Shown one piece after another: positions 34,850-46,640 of a DNA stretch of 64,000 nucleotides (positions within the stretch are counted from its first letter, which is position 1; each line of letters starts with the position of its first letter). Below the pieces are notes generated by a model. That model did no database searches, had not been told where the DNA came from, and worked only from the letters and a program-made list of their open reading frames with translations. The translations under genes were made by a program, and so were the position numbers. Source of the stretch: Sepiola atlantica (taxonomy: Eukaryota > Mollusca > Cephalopoda > Sepiida > Sepiolidae); assembly GCA_963556195.1 (NCBI GenBank), contig OY744533.1, forward strand, positions 47,381,749 through 47,445,748, in the 5' to 3' direction.

Positions 34850-36060
34850 GCACCTTCCAAAAGAAACTTTCTAACACTTAAAAAATCTTAAGCCCGTCGC
34901 TAGTCACCTGTTGTAAAAGTAAACATATCTGATATTCCAATTACCAGAAAAGAACAAGTGATATTATCAAGACTCCGTATAAGACACACATATATCACTC
35001 ATTCTTACCTCCTTCGGGGGGTAGGGGAGCAGCTCTAATTTGCATACCATGTCAGGCGGCCTATATGATACGTCATATAATGACGAATTGTCTGGACCTA
35101 GAACAGGCTTGATAAAAATATTACAAAGCAACAGATCTGAGGAAGGTACTCCTCGTGGTAAATCCAGGCAAAATATTTGAATATTTAAAAAAAGCTGGTG
35201 TTTACAAGAGAATCACAGAAGGTGTAATTTCTATAAACTTTCAAGGGTTGAGATGCCGTAAACAAACAAAGGAAACATGAATAAATATTTGAAGAGACTA
35301 AGAACTTGAAGCCCAATTTTTTCCCTTAGAATGATTGGATTCAGCATTAAATGACCTGAATTGAATTGATATGCTGCAAAACAAAACAAATCAATTTTAA
35401 CGTTTTACGTTTGAAAAAGCGTTCTCACGTGTACTTTTATTTCAAATTGATTCAAACACTTTCTTTATTTCTTCGATTATGAATAAAAACGGAACTTATC
35501 TCTAGTTGAAACAGAAAAATAAAAGTTAAAATATCTAATACACACATACATACAGAAAGAAAAACACGAGAAAACTTCGGAAAGGGAAGTTAAGAAAACC
35601 GGGTTATTTACCCAACCCTAACTTGAATATGTCTGCCGATGAAGTCGTTAAAAATTATACATCTCTTAATATATAAATAAGTAAGTGATGAGAATACAAA
35701 TTGTGATAGGGTATAATACAATATCTATTAAATCATCAATTGTTCAAAACAAGGGATTTATATACGAAAATGATTTCATTATATCATTATTGGATTACAA
35801 CTCTATGTTTATCTTATATTTGCTTCCTCTATCCGATCCCTTGGATATTTCCATAAAAAAACATTATATCTTTTATATTTTTTATTGAAGATGTTTATTG
35901 TGCACACTTATTTATATTTTTAAATATATGCTAACAAGTAATACCATTTGTGCTGCTTTTTTCCTCAGATTAAAAGAGATCATTTTTGAAAATCCATGGA
36001 TTAAGGATTATATTTCTTGTTTAAATACTTGATGAATAATTGTACTTTATTCAATTTTTA
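34850..36060. other. Unassigned stretch
   Basis: No coding relic recognised on either strand. A 67-codon plus-strand frame near 35685 has no known domain. Confidence 0.4.
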
Positions 36061-36168
36061 TTTTCATTCTTCATTTTCTTATATCATTGCTTTACCTTGT
36101 ATATCGAGCATTGATTTATCACGAGAGGATATAATATAAAGATATAATATTTATCTTTATTTTTCATT

Positions 36169-37197
<1,029 letters not shown>

Positions 37198-37199
37198 CG

Positions 37200-37850
37200 T
37201 GTATCCCAATGTGCAGGCGTTGATATGTGTATGTACAATGTAGCTAGGTGTAACGAGAAGAGCTATCTATCTATCTGTCTGTCTCTCACACCTTTTCTCC
37301 GAATCGCAGCCCACGCTTGTAAAAATCCATCGATCTTTGTTTATGAATGTTCAAAGATATCTACATGAATACACCTCTGTTAGGGACTTATCATCGGCGT
37401 CTGAGTGATTGTATCCACAGACGATTAAGAAACTTAGGTTCCCAACGACAACAGGTATATAATGGTTTATACAATCCAACGACACCCCAAAATGGTACAG
37501 TATCCTGATGAACTAACATATACTACGCTTGCCCTTCCAAAGGAGGGGGACACTGCTTTGGGGGATGGTATCACGAGGAACGAAAATGTACTACGGGGAA
37601 AATATCACGTAGTGGACATTAAATTAAAAAAAAAAAAAAAAAGAAATATTCTAATAACATTTTAATCAACGCATTAATTGATCCACAAGAGTTGGTCCTA
37701 AACAAAAGAGAAACAACCGGTAACTGTTCAAACAATTCTTTTATAGCAAACAAACATTATGTACATAAAATATAGTTAAACACAAATTGCGTAAAATAAT
37801 GTTCGATAAATGTTGATGTGCTGTTTACCAGATCAATGCATCTAATTTGG
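37200..37850. other. No feature recognised
   Basis: Holds a short (CTAT/CTGT)n stretch at 37263-37286 and a poly-A run near 37627. A 67-codon frame at 37462 is unsupported. Confidence 0.4.
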
Positions 37851-37989
37851 AAAAATCAGAAGTTGAAACCCGTCAAAATTTCGATTTTAACCGAACTTTT
37901 CAAATTCAAGATCAAAGGTAAAGTTCATATAAGATACGGGACTTTATTGCTTGCAATATGGGCCAAATAGCGAGTCTACACGGAAAAGA

Positions 37990-38148
37990 TGCGAACTTAT
38001 CGCCAAAAGCGTGACTTTAAGCTTTTCAATAACCTTGACCTTTGACTTAAATGCCCCCAAATTACGTCAGTTGTGAGTAAGATCATGGCCGATATTTTTA
38101 CCAAGTTTGGTGACGGTTGGTAAAGCGATGTGGATGTGAAGCTGTACA
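37990..38148 (+). repeat. Dispersed mollusc-type repeat body
   Basis: Carries ACCTTGACCTTTGAC and CCAAGTTTGGTGACGGTTGG, blocks I recognise as part of a widely dispersed invertebrate repeat whose end is rich in CAAACA units. It leads directly into the 28-bp minisatellite. Confidence 0.5.
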
Positions 38149-38276
38149 CAAACAAGCAAACACACATACTGACAAACCAACAAGAAAACACACATACTGA
38201 CAAACCAACAAGAAAACACACATACTGACAAACCAACAAGCAAACACACATACTGACAAACCAACAAGCAAACCCG
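38149..38276. repeat. 28-bp minisatellite, about 4.5 copies
   Basis: CATACTGACAAACCAACAAG occurs at 38165, 38193, 38221 and 38249, exactly 28 bp apart, with AAGA/AAGC variants. The Cys/Val-rich open frames on the minus strand are readings of this repeat. Confidence 0.95.
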
Positions 38277-38301
38277 AACGAAAACATCACTTCTTTGGCG
38301 G

Positions 38302-38685
38302 AACTTTTGAACTCGAAAATTTAGATTTACATAAATTATACATTTATTTAAAAAAACATCTGCATTTTATTTGGTTTTTAGCCGGTTTAAAATTTTCAAA
38401 ATATTGATGCTTTTAATTGCAGTAATATTATATTGCTTGTTTAAACATGCGCAAAGCGCATTACACTACGGTATTCGGATTTTGGATTCGAACATTAACA
38501 ACCCGCTTTTTCGACAACATCGGAAGACCTCGATCAAGTGACAACATGTCATGTAAACGAAAAAGAAAATGTATGTATCTTCTCCTGATAAAGACTTTTG
38601 AAGTCAAAAATTTGGATTTAAATAAATAATACATTTATTTAAAATGACATGCATTGTTTTAGTGTTTCTAGTCATTATAAAATAA
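38302..38685. repeat. Direct repeat, about 85 bp, spaced 290 bp
   Basis: CTTTTGAASTCRAAAATTT then AYAAATWATACATTTATTTAAAA occurs at 38305-38360 and 38596-38650. Confidence 0.7.
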
Positions 38686-38689
38686 AAAA

Positions 38690-39780
38690 AAAGTTATTAG
38701 AAAATCTATTTTAGTGTTCGTTTTATTTTCAACAAATAATCCAATCACAGTTACCATGGAAATATCGAAATACTATAGATCTTCTAGCTGATCATAGAAA
38801 AATGAACAGAAAAGAAACAAAAACAAAGAAAGAAAAATCTAATGCTGTTTTAATCCAGTTGCTATGGAAGCTCTTCAACTCATAATCAACATGAATCAGT
38901 AAAAGTGAAAAGCCAGCCATTCTTACTTTTTTCCGGCCTACCATATTTCGCAAACCTATCCCCTACTCAAGCCTTCTCACCCGCCCTGAATATGCCACAA
39001 CACTCCTGTTAAATATTGGGCGAGTATAATTTTGTCAGTTGTCAATAACAAGAAATGAAGATCAGTTGAGATCAGCTTAGTGTATTCGGTCGTCAGCTCG
39101 AACTCCTGTATGATATAAACGTATGTGACGTCACATGGCTCAGAGAGCGGCTAAGAAAGACCTTTATTCGATCGGAAGCATCGAGGTACGAACACACGCT
39201 TTTACAAATATCCTGATAAGAATATGGTTATCGCCCTCTCTCTGTCTACCCCCGTCCACTGGTCAGTGATCGAGAACAGACGATCCCAGACAAATAAGCC
39301 TCTTATTGTCTTCAACTATTGTTTCTTTTTGGTCCTTATTTTCGGGGTATGACCGAACTTGTTTGACATTAGATCTCCTCTAAGAGAAAAGGTAGATATA
39401 ACACTGCATTCAGTGGAGATATGTACATTTGTTAGCTTTGGGAAGTGTAGAATCATCCGTTAGTTAGCCATACTCCCAGGTCAACTCTGACATAAAGTGG
39501 TAGAATCGATTATGGTATTATCTATTGCTTACATATAATGTATCGTTTAAAGACTATGTTTGACAAGACAAATTAATCTAAGAACTAATTTAATACAAAA
39601 CATATGTACCGTTTCGGAATAAAATGATCGAATGCCGGTTGACATGCTGTAAATGCAAACAAATCAACTATCTTCTAGTTATGTTCCAAGCAATACACAG
39701 TGTGTATGTAAAAAGTATATCCTAGGCGTCTACAGCAAGGTATATGCAATTACTGCTACATAAGATGAGACTGGGACAGG
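38690..39780. other. Unassigned stretch
   Basis: Moderate-complexity sequence; no domain, RNA or second copy recognised. Confidence 0.4.
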
Positions 39781-39857
39781 TATTTATTTTATTTACCTCC
39801 ACTCCAGGAGGTTAGACACAAGGTGGGTTTTGATGAAAGCGTTTTTGTGGAACGAAC

Positions 39858-39932
39858 TGGATTCGAACCCGACACACCGAGGTCCTCAGTCCGCGTCGTT
39901 AACCACTCATCCACCGTGCAATCCCCAGGTTA
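39858..39932 (-). repeat. tRNA-derived SINE head (Leu/Ser-like)
   Basis: Minus strand has A-box TGGATGAGTGGTTAACGACG and a perfect B-box GGGTTCGAATCC about 38 nt further on. The element interrupts or adjoins the 3' end of the U2-headed SINE (39940-40272). A related head is at 63131-63200 on the plus strand. Acceptor pairing is lost. Confidence 0.75.
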
Positions 39933-39939
39933 TTTATCT

Positions 39940-40272
39940 ACCTCCCACAGCGGTAAGATGTGACACAAGGTCGGGAAAGTGGGATTTGATAAACCAGCGC
40001 TCGAGAAGGTGAGCCCTCTGGCCATTAAAAATTGCCTGGGCCGCCCCGTCGGCATTCCCGGTAAGGGCGCCTCAGGCGATTAGCAATAAACTAACCCCTT
40101 CTCAAAGGGTGAGAAGGCAAAGCTTGGGAGGGTGGACCTCCTAGAACTGCACAGGACAAACCCATAGACCGGCGTAAATAAAGCCCCGAAGGCCAAGACA
40201 ATACCGTTCTATGGGGTGCAGTATCCATCGGAACAGATACTACGCTTTGATCTCGGCCAAAAGACCGAGCAA
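39940..40272 (-). mobile_element. U2 snRNA-headed SINE-like element, copy 1
   Basis: The minus strand begins at about 40270 with CTCGGTCTTTTGGCCGAGAT, then CAAAGCGTAGTATCTGTTC, matching U2 snRNA from its 5' hairpin through the branch-point-recognition sequence. The next 280 nt are not U2; they contain ATTTACGCCGGTCTATGGG, GTTCTAGGAGGTCCACCCTC, TTAGTTTATTGCTAATCGCC and end CCGACCTTGTGTCACATCTT. The same body occurs at 50690-51052, headless at 13700-13930 and as a 3' end at 47171-47232. U2-promoted SINEs are known in a few vertebrates; this family is unfamiliar to me. Confidence 0.75.
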
Positions 40273-40319
40273 AATACAGGTATTTATGCCAGTCAAGTAA
40301 ATACTTTCCATTAACAAAA

Positions 40320-40392
40320 AACATAAAGAATTCAACATTAACCCTTGTCCTCAAGGGGCCTTTAATCCTTGAGTAGTGACTCGTTAGTATAT
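40320..40392 (+). repeat. LINE family L1 3' UTR relic
   Basis: TTGTCCTCAAGGGGCCTTTA then ATCCTTGAGTAGTGACTCGT and TAGTATATA match the terminal 60 bp of the L1 copies. Confidence 0.6.
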
Positions 40393-40399
40393 AAAAAAA

Positions 40400-40815
40400 A
40401 CAATATTATTTGCATTTTATATTTTCTGATTCATGAACGAGATAAGACAAAAAGCAAAGCATTCAAAGTTTATTGTGCAAAAGAAAATGGCGACAATTTC
40501 GGGTACCGAAAAATGGCAGTCCACGTAGCGCTGAATAATTAATTTGAGGAACTGACAAGTTTTTATTTGTTTATTTCTTTAAACTTATATCTCTTTTGCT
40601 AATGTTTGTCGGCAACAGGTCGCATGTCTACATTAAAAAGTATCCCATATAAACTAGTCTTTCTATCATGTTGTCTGTATATTAAATTTTCAGTCGACAC
40701 ACACACAATATGTGTGCGTGTGTGTGTTTGTGTATATTTCCACGTATATACTATGGAGAGATGATTTATTATATATCAGCGTTGCAAGGAAAAATTGAGG
40801 AAATCAAGAACCTCC
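40400..40815. other. No feature recognised
   Basis: A short self-complementary CACACACACAATATGTGTGC-type block lies near 40698-40730. Confidence 0.4.
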
Positions 40816-40821
40816 TGTTCC

Positions 40822-40870
40822 CAACCCTTAATCTCATATTACTAAAATAGTAATATGAGATTCAGGGTTG
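40822..40870. repeat. Tight hairpin, 23-bp arms and 3-nt loop
   Basis: CAACCCTTAATCTCATATTA at 40822 and its inverted copy ending at 40870 flank an AAA loop, with one mismatch in 23 bp. Confidence 0.9.
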
Positions 40871-40907
40871 TAATATTCGATTTCATTTTACCTTTTATAA
40901 GTATCGA

Positions 40908-40990
40908 TTTTGACGTAATAAGTAGAAGAAAGTAACATGTTTTTGCTGTTTATGGATGCCTGCCGCGAACACAGAACTTACAATATTACT
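40908..40990 (+). repeat. Direct dispersed repeat, second copy at 43455-43545
   Basis: AAGTAGAAGAAAGTAA, TTTTTGCTGT, GGATGCCTG and CGAACRCAG blocks are shared in order. Confidence 0.65.
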
Positions 40991-41800
40991 ACAAAACCCC
41001 AAACTGAAAAAAAACTGTATTTTCAGAATTAAATTGATATTTTTGATAATTGAAAATAAATATTTTTTATAACACTTTTTAATATAAGTTATTTTAAGTA
41101 AGGAAATTAACATCTCTGAAGCACGGATTAGAATGTATTAAAGTGAAATATTTTGAAAATCAACAATCGTGCAATTTTAAATTAAAAAAATGAGACGTCA
41201 AGTTCTTAAGACGTTAGGATAAGTGTAGTCCTGGCGATGTTATGCGCAGATTGGCGCTTTTTTAAGTAATAAGTTATTTTGGTAAAGTAATGTTGTTTTT
41301 TTAAAAAAATGTATTAGTGGGTAGAGAATTAACAAGAAGTAATTCATTTCATTTGTCAACAATTAACAAAATATTCGGCAAATTGGGGAAGCTGAAATTA
41401 TATGTAAAGAAATTGCTAGGCAAGTTTTCCTCTTAATTTTATAATAAACCTTACAATATGTGATTGTTTGCTTAGGGTGAATAATAGTTTGAATCCCCAT
41501 TAAATGTTTGTTACTTAATAATGATAAAAAGGCTATACAAGTTTTCTTTTTTGGGGTGGCCGGTAAAAAAGAATTGGCTTTGACGTACAGGTAAGAGTTT
41601 AACAAAAACAAAACAAAAAATAATGTATTACACAAGTTTTTTTGTGGGGGTTAGAAATCTATCATAACTTATTCAAAAGTTATCTCCAAAAATACTATAA
41701 ACATTTAACAGATGAAAACAATGTTGTTCGCAACCTAACCAAATTTTTTTTTCGTCAAACGTTAAATAAAAAAGAAAGAAAATAATTTGTTTATAAACCA
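40991..41800. other. No feature recognised
   Basis: AT-rich, with no coding relic on either strand. Confidence 0.4.
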
Positions 41801-41873
41801 GTCGAGAACTAGGATCAAAATCGCGACCACTTCGTTCAACAAAGAAGTCTTCTAATAACTGGGCTATGGAGTC
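41801..41873 (-). pseudogene. tRNA-Thr-like pseudogene or SINE head
   Basis: A 73-nt minus-strand sequence follows the animal tRNA-Thr layout: GACTCCATAGCCCAGTTATT AGAAG (A-box TAGCYCAGTT), an anticodon-arm-like ACTTC...GAAGT containing TTTGTTG (TGT anticodon), and a decayed B-box GATTTTGATCC. The 3' acceptor strand no longer pairs with GACTCCA. It is therefore a decayed tRNA copy or SINE promoter, not functional. Confidence 0.6.
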
Positions 41874-42277
41874 AACGGAAAATATGGTGAGAAAATAATT
41901 TGATATCATTACGCCTAGTTATGCTCATTACTTTTTTCGTCGCTCGAAATAAAACGATTCATTTGTGTAGGTATGTGTTTTTGTTTAAACACATATTATT
42001 AATATAGACAAGCACACATACATATTGTGTCCAAAACAAAATCAAAATTCAGTTCCAATCGATTTTTAAGTTTTAATATTTAATCCTGTTCCCTATTTTA
42101 CTTTTCATTGTCAAATTTAAAGAACGTGAGGTGGGGGAGTTTACCATCTCACCGGAAGTTCTCCATCTTCACTCACATTCACCGGATTCAAAATTTAATA
42201 TGACACAGAATGTTGTATTTATAGTAATACTTGATTTCAGAGAAGGAAAAAAATCCTTTAACACCCATTTAAATCCT

Positions 42278-42395
42278 CAGCTGCGTGGTAAAGTGCCCGA
42301 CTGCAGTGTCTGTGGTCGGGGTTTCGAAACCTGCCATACTCAGACACGTTGATGAGCAGAAGTCACGCGTGAAACACGTCTCCGTCGATAAGTAT
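42278..42395 (+). mobile_element. tRNA-headed element with decayed hammerhead motif, copy C3
   Basis: The head has A-box GCGTGGTAAAGTGCCCGACT and B-box GGGGTTTCGAAACC (42281-42332). Then come GACACGTTGATGAGC, a degraded stem II, GTGAAACACGTCTCCGTCGA and AAGTATTTAAT. The C of CTGATGA is T and stem II is eroded, so cleavage activity is unlikely. TA-rich sequence follows at 42416-42430. Confidence 0.7.
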
Positions 42396-42429
42396 TTAAT
42401 GCCCCCCTCTCTCTCTATATATATGTATA

Positions 42430-42550
42430 TCATTTTGGTGTTATTGTTTTTAGCGATAATTGTATAACTAGTAATATTTACTAACATAAATAATGGAGAG
42501 TTTCCTTCCTTAACTTACGCATGCGGGTTGCCTCTCATGCGTACGTAACC
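42430..42550 (-). repeat. Terminal block shared with 43020-43110 and 57310-57420
   Basis: Reverse complement gives CGCATGCGTAAG, GGAAACTCTCCATT, AATATTACTAGTTATACAAT and TATCGCTAAAAACA, matching the segments that precede the tRNA-like heads at 43120 and 57480. Confidence 0.65.
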
Positions 42551-42557
42551 TTTAGGG

Positions 42558-42558
<1 letters not shown>

Positions 42559-42630
<72 letters not shown>
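42559..42630. repeat. (CA)n then (TA)n
   Basis: Six CA units then about 29 TA units. Confidence 0.97.
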
Positions 42631-42631
<1 letters not shown>

Positions 42632-42679
42632 CTATTTCATGTATCATCATGAAATTTTATAAGTAGATATAGTCTTTTA

Positions 42680-42849
42680 TGTATAGATTTTCAGTATTTA
42701 CTTCAACAGTGCTCAATACGTGAGTAGAGCTAGGTAGAAATAACAGCCGGCAACACAAACTCCATGCATTTTAGCCTGACGATTCCCTACGATGATGAAA
42801 CGCGGAAGCCTCTGTGTAGCTTAATTGCCATGAATATATTTTCATAACT

Positions 42850-42852
<3 letters not shown>
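42680..42852 (+). repeat. Family H copy
   Basis: Contains TATTTACTTCAACAGTGCTC, GCCTGACGATTCCCTACGAT, GATGAAACGCGGAAGCCTCT, GTGTAGCTTAATTGCC and ATATATTTTCATAACTTACT, directly followed by (TA)n at 42853. Other copies are at 24487-24600, 45168-45220 (3' end) and 57110-57295. Confidence 0.75.

Positions 42853-42905
<53 letters not shown>
42853..42905. repeat. (TA)n microsatellite
   Basis: About 26 TA units between a family-H copy on the left and an inverted hammerhead-type end on the right. Confidence 0.97.
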
Positions 42906-42909
<4 letters not shown>

Positions 42910-43172
42910 TATTTAGTTATAGATAAAATAGTAATCCATGGACGCGTTTTCGCCGTTACTGCGGCTCATCAGTGTGTACATGTTCCTAACAGTGGGGTGC
43001 CATTACATACACAAAGGAGTCAACTCGCATGCGTAAGCAAAGAGAGGAAATTCCCCATTGCTCAGGGAGCAAATATTACCAGTCGTACAATTATCGCAAA
43101 AAACATTTCAGACAGACTCTCGTAGCGTAAGTGTTAGCTAACGGCGAAACACATGTCCGTAGATAACTATTT
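42906..43172. mobile_element. Element with hammerhead-type motifs at both ends (copies C5, C6)
   Basis: At 42935-42972 on the minus strand lies CTGATGA, a perfect GCCG/CGGC stem with CAGTAA loop, GAAA, then ACGCGTCCATGGATTACT. At 43125-43172 on the plus strand lies a tRNA-A-box-like GCGTAAGTGTTAGC joined directly to AACGGCGAAACACATGTCCG and TAGATAACTATTTT, i.e. the same module with its middle deleted. CGCATGCGTAAG...GTACAATTATCGCAAAA between them matches 57310-57420. The inverted ends with a TA tract on the left recall an inverted Penelope-type LTR pair. Confidence 0.6.
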
Positions 43173-43175
43173 TAA

Positions 43176-43224
<49 letters not shown>

Positions 43225-43228
43225 CAGA
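43173..43228. repeat. (GATA)n microsatellite
   Basis: About 13 GATA units with one CAGA variant, directly after the ATAACTATTTTAAATA end of the preceding element. Confidence 0.95.
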
Positions 43229-43454
43229 TAGATAGATAATGGAGAGTCTATAGAGAAGCAAGTATTGAGTAATCACAAGCACACTTCTCTGCATTGCTTG
43301 AGTCTAGTAGAAAGCAGTGCCAGACAAATAGAATCAACGCTCGGATAAGCAACAAAAAATTATTGCTTATATATCGGTGTATTCCTTATCTTACTCCTGT
43401 ACCCCGATATTACTAATTTTATACATTTTTTTTTAACTTTCTATAGTTATTAAT

Positions 43455-43545
43455 TGTCAACTTATAAGTAGAAGAAAGTAAATCATATTTTTTTGCTGTC
43501 TAAGGATGCCTGGTACGAACGCAGATTCAACAATAATTCTGTAAC
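43455..43545 (+). repeat. Direct dispersed repeat, partner of 40908-40990
   Basis: See 40908-40990. Confidence 0.65.
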
Positions 43546-44245
43546 ATACTTTGCACAGCCAAGGTTTGAGAGTGTAGTCTACCCTACTATTGAATACATA
43601 GCTAAAGAGAGAATATATGGATTCATAACTTTTCCAAAGGTATTAGTGAAAGAGAGCCAGTAATTACAAAAGAATCCGAACACGGTATGCAGAGCACACA
43701 GTCTGCGCCTAGAAACACCACACGGCACCACACCACTTCCATACATATATTATGCATATAAATGTATGTGAACAACATGTAAATAATATATTTGTTCTGC
43801 TAATGTTTGTAGTCAACCGACATTTTTGTCGAATATCAACTTTTAAAATGTATACTTTTTAAACTTGTTAACATTTCATGTCCTCGTTGTATATTAATGT
43901 TAATAACCAGCACACACACATACACACAGAGAAGAGAGCTTGAATTACCTACTAGACACCCCCCTTCGCTCTCTCTGTACAATTTTTGTAACAACAAACT
44001 GACATGAGGATACTTCACCTTACAAGTAAACCATAACCAAATATTCCAAATAACATAGTATTCAAAGCCTAAATAAAATCCCTTTGACACAGCTATACAC
44101 TGGCTCATACGAGGAATGGTGCACCTTCTCCTAGTAATGTTACCTCAAGTAACAGCACTTTGCTGGATACTTAATCAGACTAGAAAAAAATGATTGTCCT
44201 GGTATCCGGTAGGATCAAGAGACCACTAAAAATATATACTATTAT
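43546..44245. other. No feature recognised
   Basis: No coding relic. A minus-strand frame at 43836-44108 has no recognisable domain. Confidence 0.4.
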
Positions 44246-44248
44246 ATA

Positions 44249-44635
44249 CAGGGTTGGCCAAAATAAGGGTCCTATCTTTAAATTTGAATAACTTGAATTT
44301 GAATAACTTCCACAAAATAAAAGTTAAACTCACCAAACTTTATGTGTGTGTAGACTGACCCTTCCGAGATTTTTTGAAATAAACAAAACAAATTTTAGCC
44401 GACAAACACTTCTTAAAACTTACAAAAACTAAAGTATTGTTTTTTACACTGTTTTGAGTTTTTTAAGTAAAAATAATGTTTTCTAAATGAGGGTACGTTC
44501 CTTAGGGCTAATACGGCTCATGCTTGCTTCGGAAGGGGTCCTTTACTTATTCTAAAAAAAAAAAATTTAAAAAAAATCAATAAATAAAAAAGTTATGAAT
44601 TTTTAAAAATAGGACCCTTATTTTTGCCCACCCTA
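44249..44635. mobile_element. TA-targeting MITE, copy 2
   Basis: A 387-bp near-identical copy of 27071-27455, with TA at both flanks (44247-44248 and 44636-44637). Its right end sits exactly at the left end of the palindromic element at 44636, whose terminal TA supplied the target site. Confidence 0.9.
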
Positions 44636-44901
44636 TAGTTAACTGGTCAATTAGGGAGAAGAAACATAATGTTCTTCAATTTTTTTACTAACTCAACGTT
44701 TAAAAAGTAAAGGAGATCTATAGTTGAACACTCGGATTTCTATGTACAGGGTGTTTCAAAAGTCTTGGAAACATTACAAATACGTTATACAACGTTATGT
44801 TCCCAAGACTTAACTAACATTCTACTTTTCCTGTCAAACGTTGAGTTAGTAAAGGAGTGAAGAACATTAATTTCCCTCCTCAAATTGACCAGTTAACTAT
44901 G
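44636..44901. mobile_element. Palindromic element with 65-bp terminal inverted repeats
   Basis: Arms TAGTTAACTGGTCAATTAGG...CTAACTCAACGTTT (44637-44701) and AAACGTTGAGTTAG...GACCAGTTAACTA (44835-44900) are inverted copies with small indels. The loop contains TACAGGGTGTTTCAAAAGTC at 44745-44764, a mariner-type terminus, and a partial inverted partner near 44800. It is a MITE-like element, possibly itself carrying a nested insertion. Confidence 0.75.
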
Positions 44902-44935
44902 TTATAGTTGTTTTTAATTTAAAAACAAACTTAGT

Positions 44936-45090
44936 TCACCCCAATCAAGGCAAGTTGACACTAAGGGACTTTCGAGAATGAGGGTGACAGTTTTGGGGTT
45001 CATCCTAAATTGGGAGCTCTGCAGCGAGATGCTTGTTTACATTAGTTTGACATTTCTGCATGTCTGTACAGTCGAGAAACAGGAAACAGG
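44936..45090 (-). pseudogene. LINE 3' end, family L2 copy c
   Basis: Minus-strand codons 45055-45005 read KCQTNVNKHLAAELPI then stop, the L2-family C-terminus. The 3' UTR is decayed but keeps TTGCCTTGATTGGGGTGAA, comparable with TTCCTTGTTTAGGATGAA of copy a. No GAT array is present at its end. Confidence 0.65.
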
Positions 45091-45167
45091 AAGAGAGTTC
45101 TAAAGGCCGGCAGCTCGAGAAAATGATTGGCTAAGAGAACAACAAAGAATCTGATTGGTTAACTAGC

Positions 45168-45222
45168 TTAATTGTCATAAATATATTTTCATAACTTATT
45201 ATATGTACATATATAAATGCAT
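45168..45222 (+). repeat. Family H 3' end
   Basis: AGCTTAATTGTCATAAATAT then ATTTTCATAACTTATTATAT, the last 50 bp of family H, followed by a short TA-rich run. Confidence 0.65.
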
Positions 45223-45224
45223 GT

Positions 45225-46040
45225 TTATTTAAAGGAAGAAATGCGAAAGTGGGGCTCATTTCTCACACGAACGGTATAGTCAAAACCGTTTATTTTTAAT
45301 TAATCATTAACGCACCATCTTTGTATATAGCGTGTATATACATGTGATATCAGATTCGCAAGTTTAACTAATTTTCATATTGGTTTTGTAAAAGTTAATT
45401 TTATTAATTAACTGTTATTTTTGATTGTTTTTTAAGTCAATGATTTTAAAAATTCTAATGTAACAAATGTTTTTGTTTTTTTAATATTTTTTTATTTTCT
45501 GGACAAATAGTTAGCCTTTGTGTTCAAATATTTTCTAACGTCGTTCAAGTATTTCAAACAAAAGGTGATCGACTCGATTTTTGTAAATTGCCAGTGAAAA
45601 GACAAATTTGTTTATTATTTTGTTTAAATCAAATTTAAAAGGTAAATAAATATTTCGAAATTACCAAAATATAAACCTTTCTGGTTTGAAAAGTGTATTA
45701 TTTAAAACTAGCAGGGCTACCCGGTATTGTCCGGGGGAATAGTAATTTATTTTTATCAATAACAATTGATTTCCTACTGTTGTCACACGCGAGGAAAATC
45801 TTACGGTACAAACCGAAAACAACTAATCGAAGTAAAAAATATATCTCACAGAAATGTTATGTTTTTTGGAAATGTGAAAAAAATAAAAATAATAAAATAA
45901 AACCATGGTTATTGGAATATAATAGGAACTGACTTATATTTACTCTGTTATCACTAATTGACAATCATCGAGCTGAATTTTTTAAGGAGACTGCAAAGTA
46001 AAATGAACTGATAGTATATGCTAATACATATATTGCCATT
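45225..46040. other. Mostly unassigned
   Basis: At 45709-45737 lies AGCAGGGCTACCCGGTATTG then TCCGGGGG, another form of the CCGGGCAACGCCGGG end motif in opposite orientation. No coding relic. Confidence 0.45.
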
Positions 46041-46042
46041 AA

Positions 46043-46046
<4 letters not shown>

Positions 46047-46137
<91 letters not shown>
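46047..46137. repeat. (TA)n microsatellite with TATG interruptions
   Basis: About 45 units, interrupted at 46083 and 46099. It directly precedes repeat J copy 2. Confidence 0.96.
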
Positions 46138-46139
<2 letters not shown>

Positions 46140-46140
<1 letters not shown>

Positions 46141-46640
46141 TAGGATTGTGCATATGCTTATATATCTGAATGTACAGAATTCACAGGATTCACGCCTAAA
46201 TTAATTAACAGATCATTATGCATTTTAAAACACAGCTGCTAGACACTAGGGGTTAAAATGTGACGTATGTTCAGTTTAATTAGGTTTTATGCAAAGATGG
46301 TAAACAAGGGGTTGAAGCCCTTCATGAAAACTGAGGTACAACCGTTTTTTGTGAAATTTTAAAAATAGGTAATTCTCATTAATTAATAAATATTCCCAAA
46401 ATGTCTTTGAAATATTTAAAGGGTTTTCAGAGTATTATATAGGCACAAGTTCCCATTAAAAAATGTTGATATTTCCGATTTACATTAAATCTGATCCATA
46501 GTCATTAGACACTAATTAAGCAAGCAAGATTACTTGAAATTTAAATACTTCTTAAGACCGTTTAAGCTTAAGCCTTAAATTTTATACATTTTCTAAGATC
46601 AAAATAATGTAATGGATTTTGATCAAAATTGGAATACAAC
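46140..46640 (+). repeat. Dispersed repeat J, copy 2
   Basis: First 260 bp match 31020-31290. The later part (46530-46630: CTTAAGCCTTAAATTTTATA, then ATTACATTATTTTGATC on the opposite strand) matches 61600-61700 in reverse complement. Together the copies define an element of about 500 bp that starts at a (TA)n tract. Confidence 0.75.

Noticed and set aside
38149..38276. Possible CRISPR-like array of 28-bp units
   Set aside because: Units are contiguous with no unique spacers, and the host looks metazoan; it is a minisatellite.
41801..41873. Functional tRNA-Thr gene
   Set aside because: The acceptor stem no longer pairs and the B-box is eroded.
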